A DNA stretch of 7,505 nt from Actinomycetota bacterium. Lineage in GTDB: Bacteria > Actinomycetota > Acidimicrobiia > Acidimicrobiales > RAAP-2. The translations under genes were made by a program, and so were the position numbers. Where the stretch lies: the NCBI GenBank assembly GCA_009701115.1, contig WLKR01000051.1:1-7505 (forward strand). Reading direction: 5' to 3'. The notes beneath the pieces were generated by a model. It was given only the letters and a program-made list of their open reading frames with translations. It had not been told where the DNA came from and ran no database searches. Positions 4,787 through 7,505 of this stretch are shown piece by piece. Each line of letters begins with the position of its first letter. Within the stretch, counting starts at the first letter, position 1.

Positions 4787-5853
4787 AGCAACTCTCGAAT
4801 CGCCACGACGCGGCCTTCGTCGATGCTGAGATGCGCGGCGGCGCCCATTACGACACTCCAGTAGCCATCTTCGGCGGTGACGAGGGCCGGGGTTTGGTTT
4901 CTGATCGCTTCAGCGAAGTCGAGGTGTTCGAGAAAGCTCGCCCCGTGGTGAAAGCCCTCGACAAGGACTCGTTCGTCGGTGATGGTCTCTTCGGCGACGC
5001 CGCGGTTCCACTTCTTGCGTTGCCCGACGCGGACCTGACCACTCGGGATAAAGGCCTCGGCCTTACCGGTGCGCCCCACGATGCTGAGCTCTTCGTTGTT
5101 GACTGACCCCTCGGCAAACATCGAGAGATCGAGTGAGGCCCGTACACCGTTCTCAAAGTCGACGATGACAAAGGCATTATCCAAGATGTCCGGAGTGCGA
5201 CCGTCGTAGCGTTCGTCGAGGTGGTTGAATCGCTGATCGCCCGAGGCCATCACGCGAACGGGGTTGCTCTGGGCGATGAGTCGCATGAGGTCAAAAAAGT
5301 GACAGCACTTTTCGGTGAGTGTGCCCCCGGTGTTTTCGCTGAACCGATTCCAGTCACCGACCTTCACTAAGAACGGGTGACGGTGCTCTCGGATGGCCAC
5401 CATGGCAATTTCACCGAGCTCACCGGCGGCGGCCACATTGATGATGTGTTGGACCGGGGGCATGTAGCGATACTCGAGGCCCACCCAAAAAACGTTGGGA
5501 TAAGACCGAGCCTGTTCCAGAATGTGCCGAGCATCTTTAACCGTGGTGCACATGGGCTTTTCCACCATGATGGCCTTACCGCTGGCCATGACGTCATCGA
5601 GGACGGCGCGATGCGTGAAATTGGGCGAAGAGATGACGTAGGCGTCGCAGAGATCAGCGGCGAGCAGTTCGCGATAGTCACTGAAGGTTGCGAGTGCTCG
5701 ACCCTCGGCGGTTGTGACGGCCGCCGCGAGCGAAGTTGGTTCGGGATCGGCGGCAGCTACCACCTCAACACCGGTAATGGCATTGAGGTTGCGTTGGTGC
5801 TCGAGACCCATCATGCCGGTGCCGATGAGGCCGTAGCGAAGGGGCGCGCTCAC
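4783..5853 (-). CDS. Gfo/Idh/MocA family NAD(P)-dependent oxidoreductase
   Basis: A 356-residue protein with an N-terminal Rossmann fold: GLIGTGMMG at residues 8-16, AADPEP at 34-39 at the second strand, and EKP at 98-100, the conserved lysine motif of the family. The C-terminal alpha/beta domain carries GGTLTEKCCHFFDLM (176-190), where H185 and D188 occupy the usual catalytic HxxD positions. The length is normal. Members oxidise or reduce sugars, inositols or related polyols; the substrate cannot be told here. The start is GTG 5851-5853, which overlaps the ctaA stop as GTGA, with GGAG about 8 nt upstream inside ctaA, so translation is probably coupled to ctaA. Nothing links it biochemically to heme A synthesis. 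Its TAA stop overlaps the convergent monooxygenase TAG as TTAG. Confidence 0.93.
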   Translation of the reverse strand: MSAPLRYGLIGTGMMGLEHQRNLNAITGVEVVAAADPEPTSLAAAVTTAEGRALATFSDYRELLAADLCDAYVISSPNFTHRAVLDDVMASGKAIMVEKPMCTTVKDARHILEQARSYPNVFWVGLEYRYMPPVQHIINVAAAGELGEIAMVAIREHRHPFLVKVGDWNRFSENTGGTLTEKCCHFFDLMRLIAQSNPVRVMASGDQRFNHLDERYDGRTPDILDNAFVIVDFENGVRASLDLSMFAEGSVNNEELSIVGRTGKAEAFIPSGQVRVGQRKKWNRGVAEETITDERVLVEGFHHGASFLEHLDFAEAIRNQTPALVTAEDGYWSVVMGAAAHLSIDEGRVVAIRELL

Positions 5854-6755
5854 GCCTGCTTCTCCAGTCCCACCTCGCGGTCACGACCGGTTTGCGCGAG
5901 ATTGAATTGGGTGACGGCAATGGTGACCGATGCCGCGAGGCAGACGTGAATCTCCACGAGGACTACGGGCAGATGCGTGAAGTACTGCACGACACCAACG
6001 AGGCCCTGCAGGGAGCCGATGAACAAGAGACGTAACACGCCTCGCTGGGCTTTGCTCGGGGCGCCCTGACGTCGAAGCACGAAGTAGATGGCGACCACGA
6101 TGCAAATGAACAACGTGACGAGCGCCGCGTGAACAATCGTGGCGTCGCTCAAGGCGAAGGGAAGCCGACGGGCGCGAAGTTGGCCCCGCGATGAACCGGC
6201 GTGCGGTCCCGAACCGGTAGTGATGGTGCCGGCTACGGCCACGGCGATAAAGGGCAACCAGAGGCGTCTCGCTACGCGCTTCATCTGGGGATCGCGAACG
6301 TCGGCCCGCATTCCTGCGCCGTAGAGATATTTGGCGCGGTGGTAGAGCACGGCGCCAAGTACGACCATGACGAGGGACAAGATGAGATGGGAACAAACGA
6401 GCCACGGGTTGAGCTTGGTGTAAACCACCACGGCCCCCAAGACGGCCTCCAGCATGACGCCCACTACCAACAGCAGGGAGAAGACGATGAGGTCTTTGCG
6501 GCGCGGTGCCCGCAGCCACGCGGCCACGAAGGTAACCATGGTGACCCCCACCAAGAGCACGGTGACCATGCGATTGGCATACTCAATCAGGGGGTGCAGG
6601 CTGAGGGAACCGGTTATTTGGCCCTGGTAACAGGTGGGCCAATCCGGGCAACCGAGACCGGAGCCCGTTAGGCGAACGGCGGCACCGGTGGCGATAATGA
6701 GGAGCATCGAAATAAAGGCGGCGAGGGCAAACCACCGAAATGTCGTTGGTTTCAT
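5850..6755 (-). CDS. ctaA: Heme A synthase (COX15/CtaA family)
   Basis: A 301-residue protein with eight predicted membrane helices that converts heme O (from CtaB) to heme A for aa3-type cytochrome oxidase. RLTGSGLGCPDWPTC (28-42) is the signature first extracytoplasmic loop with a C36/C42 pair; HPLIEYANRMVT follows (54-65) with the conserved glutamate E58. Heme-ligand candidates are H123 (CSHLILSL), H209 (IVHAALVTL) and H270 (VEIHVCLA); TGSGPHAG (180-187) is the mirror loop in the second half. N61 stands where the Bacillus subtilis enzyme has a heme-ligating histidine; my recollection is that actinobacterial CtaA proteins usually have asparagine here. I chose ATG 6753-6755: GAGG (6761-6764) precedes it with a 5-nt spacer and the protein then starts just before helix 1. 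The frame is open to an ATG at 6848, but that extension would cross the ctaB start. Confidence 0.95.
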   Translation of the reverse strand: MKPTTFRWFALAAFISMLLIIATGAAVRLTGSGLGCPDWPTCYQGQITGSLSLHPLIEYANRMVTVLLVGVTMVTFVAAWLRAPRRKDLIVFSLLLVVGVMLEAVLGAVVVYTKLNPWLVCSHLILSLVMVVLGAVLYHRAKYLYGAGMRADVRDPQMKRVARRLWLPFIAVAVAGTITTGSGPHAGSSRGQLRARRLPFALSDATIVHAALVTLFICIVVAIYFVLRRQGAPSKAQRGVLRLLFIGSLQGLVGVVQYFTHLPVVLVEIHVCLAASVTIAVTQFNLAQTGRDREVGLEKQA

Positions 6756-6780
6756 GCCGGCCTCGTTTCCATGGCCACAG

Positions 6781-6823
6781 CCTAGGGAGGGAGCCTCTCT
6801 CCTAGGATGCTCAAGTGAGCATC
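6781..6823. promoter_or_regulatory. ctaA/ctaB divergent region: two adjacent inverted repeats, one spanning the ctaB start
   Basis: Two inverted repeats occupy most of the 59-bp divergent gap. At 6781-6806 an imperfect 26-bp dyad has perfect CCTAGG outer arms and a purine/pyrimidine-rich centre. At 6806-6823 a perfect dyad GATGCTCA-AG-TGAGCATC is centred on the ctaB start GTG (6815-6817); the ctaB ribosome-binding site AGGA (6804-6807) lies at the junction. In RNA the second repeat can fold with a 7-bp stem and AAGU loop, hiding the start codon. This could be an operator coordinating heme A synthesis or a translational switch. Confidence 0.4.
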
Positions 6824-7505
6824 GTCGCACCCGTCGCTTTGAGTCCAATGCAACGCGTGATGGCCTACGTCGCCCTGACCAAGCCCCGCATCATTGAACT
6901 GCTGCTCGTGACCACCGTTCCGACGATGTTCGTGGCGCAACGGGGCTGGCCTAATCTCGGGTTGATCATCCTCACATTGATCGGCGGCACCTTGGCGGCT
7001 GGCGGCGCCAACACTTTCAACATGGTGATTGACCGGGATATCGACGCCATTATGGAGCGCACCAAGGGTCGACCACTCGTGACTGGCGCTATGACGCCAC
7101 GCGCCGCCACTATTTTTGCCTTCGTATTGGAAATAGCCGCCTTTGTCGTCTTGGCCGTATGGGTCAACGTCCTCTCAGCCTGGCTAGCTATCTCCGCTAC
7201 GGCCTTCTACGTCTTCATCTACACGCTGTGGTTAAAGCGCCGCAGCAAGCAGAACATCGTTATTGGTGGAGCCGCCGGTGCCGTGCCCGTCTTGGTGGGC
7301 TGGGCGGCCGTCACCAACTCACTGGGCTGGACGCCAATCGTGCTCTTCGCGGTGATCTTCATCTGGACCCCGCCGCATTTTTGGGCCCTCGCCGTGCGCT
7401 ACCGCGACGACTACGCCGCGGCCAATGTGCCGATGCTGCCCGTGGTCGCCTCACTTCGCCGTACCACGCTCGAGATTCTCGTCTACACCATCGTGCTCTG
7501 GGCCC
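6815..7505 (+). CDS. ctaB: Protoheme IX farnesyltransferase (heme O synthase), cut by right edge
   Basis: Open from GTG 6815 to the window end (230 codons of the usual 290-310). The enzyme is a polytopic UbiA-superfamily prenyltransferase that adds a farnesyl group to protoheme IX, giving heme O, the substrate of CtaA encoded divergently. LTKPRIIELLL (21-31) is the typical N-terminus. The first Asp-rich motif is N69-M-V-I-D73-R-D-I-D77 followed by MERTKGRPL (80-88), which binds Mg-diphosphate. The second loop reads YTLWLKRRSKQNIVIGG (136-152) and WTPPHFWALA lies at 184-193, both hallmarks of CtaB/COX10. I favour GTG 6815 because AGGA (6804-6807) sits 7 nt upstream; ATG 6848 is the alternative and lacks a good site. 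Confidence 0.95.
   Translation, partial: MSIVAPVALSPMQRVMAYVALTKPRIIELLLVTTVPTMFVAQRGWPNLGLIILTLIGGTLAAGGANTFNMVIDRDIDAIMERTKGRPLVTGAMTPRAATIFAFVLEIAAFVVLAVWVNVLSAWLAISATAFYVFIYTLWLKRRSKQNIVIGGAAGAVPVLVGWAAVTNSLGWTPIVLFAVIFIWTPPHFWALAVRYRDDYAAANVPMLPVVASLRRTTLEILVYTIVLWA

Noticed and set aside
5377..5949. 190-codon plus-strand open frame
   Set aside because: Runs antisense across the oxidoreductase and the end of ctaA, crossing a real gene boundary; no motif.
6756..6848. N-terminal extension of CtaA from ATG 6848
   Set aside because: It would add 31 basic residues, overlap the ctaB start and lack a good ribosome-binding site; ATG 6755 has GAGG at 5-nt spacing.
1..7505. CRISPR array, tRNA/rRNA, prophage or defence system
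   Set aside because: No spaced direct repeats, no tRNA-like cloverleaf and no integrase, transposase, nuclease or toxin-antitoxin motifs were seen on either strand.

Overview
The window looks like a moderately high-GC actinobacterial chromosome, most likely Acidimicrobiia or a related aquatic lineage. This is inferred from the actinobacterial form of CtaA, the divergent ctaA/ctaB pair for heme A synthesis, apparent leaderless starts, tight spacing of genes on both strands, and typical actinobacterial families (SsuD-like LLM flavin enzyme, EstB-like serine hydrolase, DoxX-like protein). Lineage cannot be fixed from this sequence alone.

Layout, left to right. (1) Positions 1-1331, minus strand: the N-terminal part of an amidohydrolase (running off the left edge) preceded by an MBL-fold metallohydrolase. 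They are separated by a weak hairpin, and each has a -10-like hexamer exactly 6 nt before its start codon. (2) 1332-2544: a lower-GC patch. It holds a small secreted protein with a four-triplet Gly-X-Y stretch behind a (CCGGTA)3 palindrome, then about 360 bp with no intact gene but with the C-terminal remnant of a VOC/glyoxalase-fold protein and a possible second remnant, then a DoxX-like membrane protein. (3) 2555-3685, minus: an EstB-type serine hydrolase (family VIII esterase / class C beta-lactamase fold), divergent from (4) an SsuD-like flavin monooxygenase, 3737-4786, plus. (5) 4783-6755, minus: ctaA followed by a Gfo/Idh/MocA oxidoreductase, coupled by a 4-nt stop/start overlap; the oxidoreductase's stop overlaps the convergent monooxygenase's stop. 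(6) 6815 to the end, plus: ctaB, cut by the right edge.

How they work together: CtaB farnesylates protoheme to heme O and CtaA oxidises heme O to heme A for aa3-type cytochrome oxidase. They diverge from a 59-bp region with two adjacent inverted repeats, one spanning the ctaB start codon. The remaining genes are accessory catabolic or secreted functions with no single evident pathway. I see no phage, IS element, CRISPR array, tRNA, rRNA or defence system. The parts least explained by known families are the small secreted protein and the remnant-rich stretch beside it.
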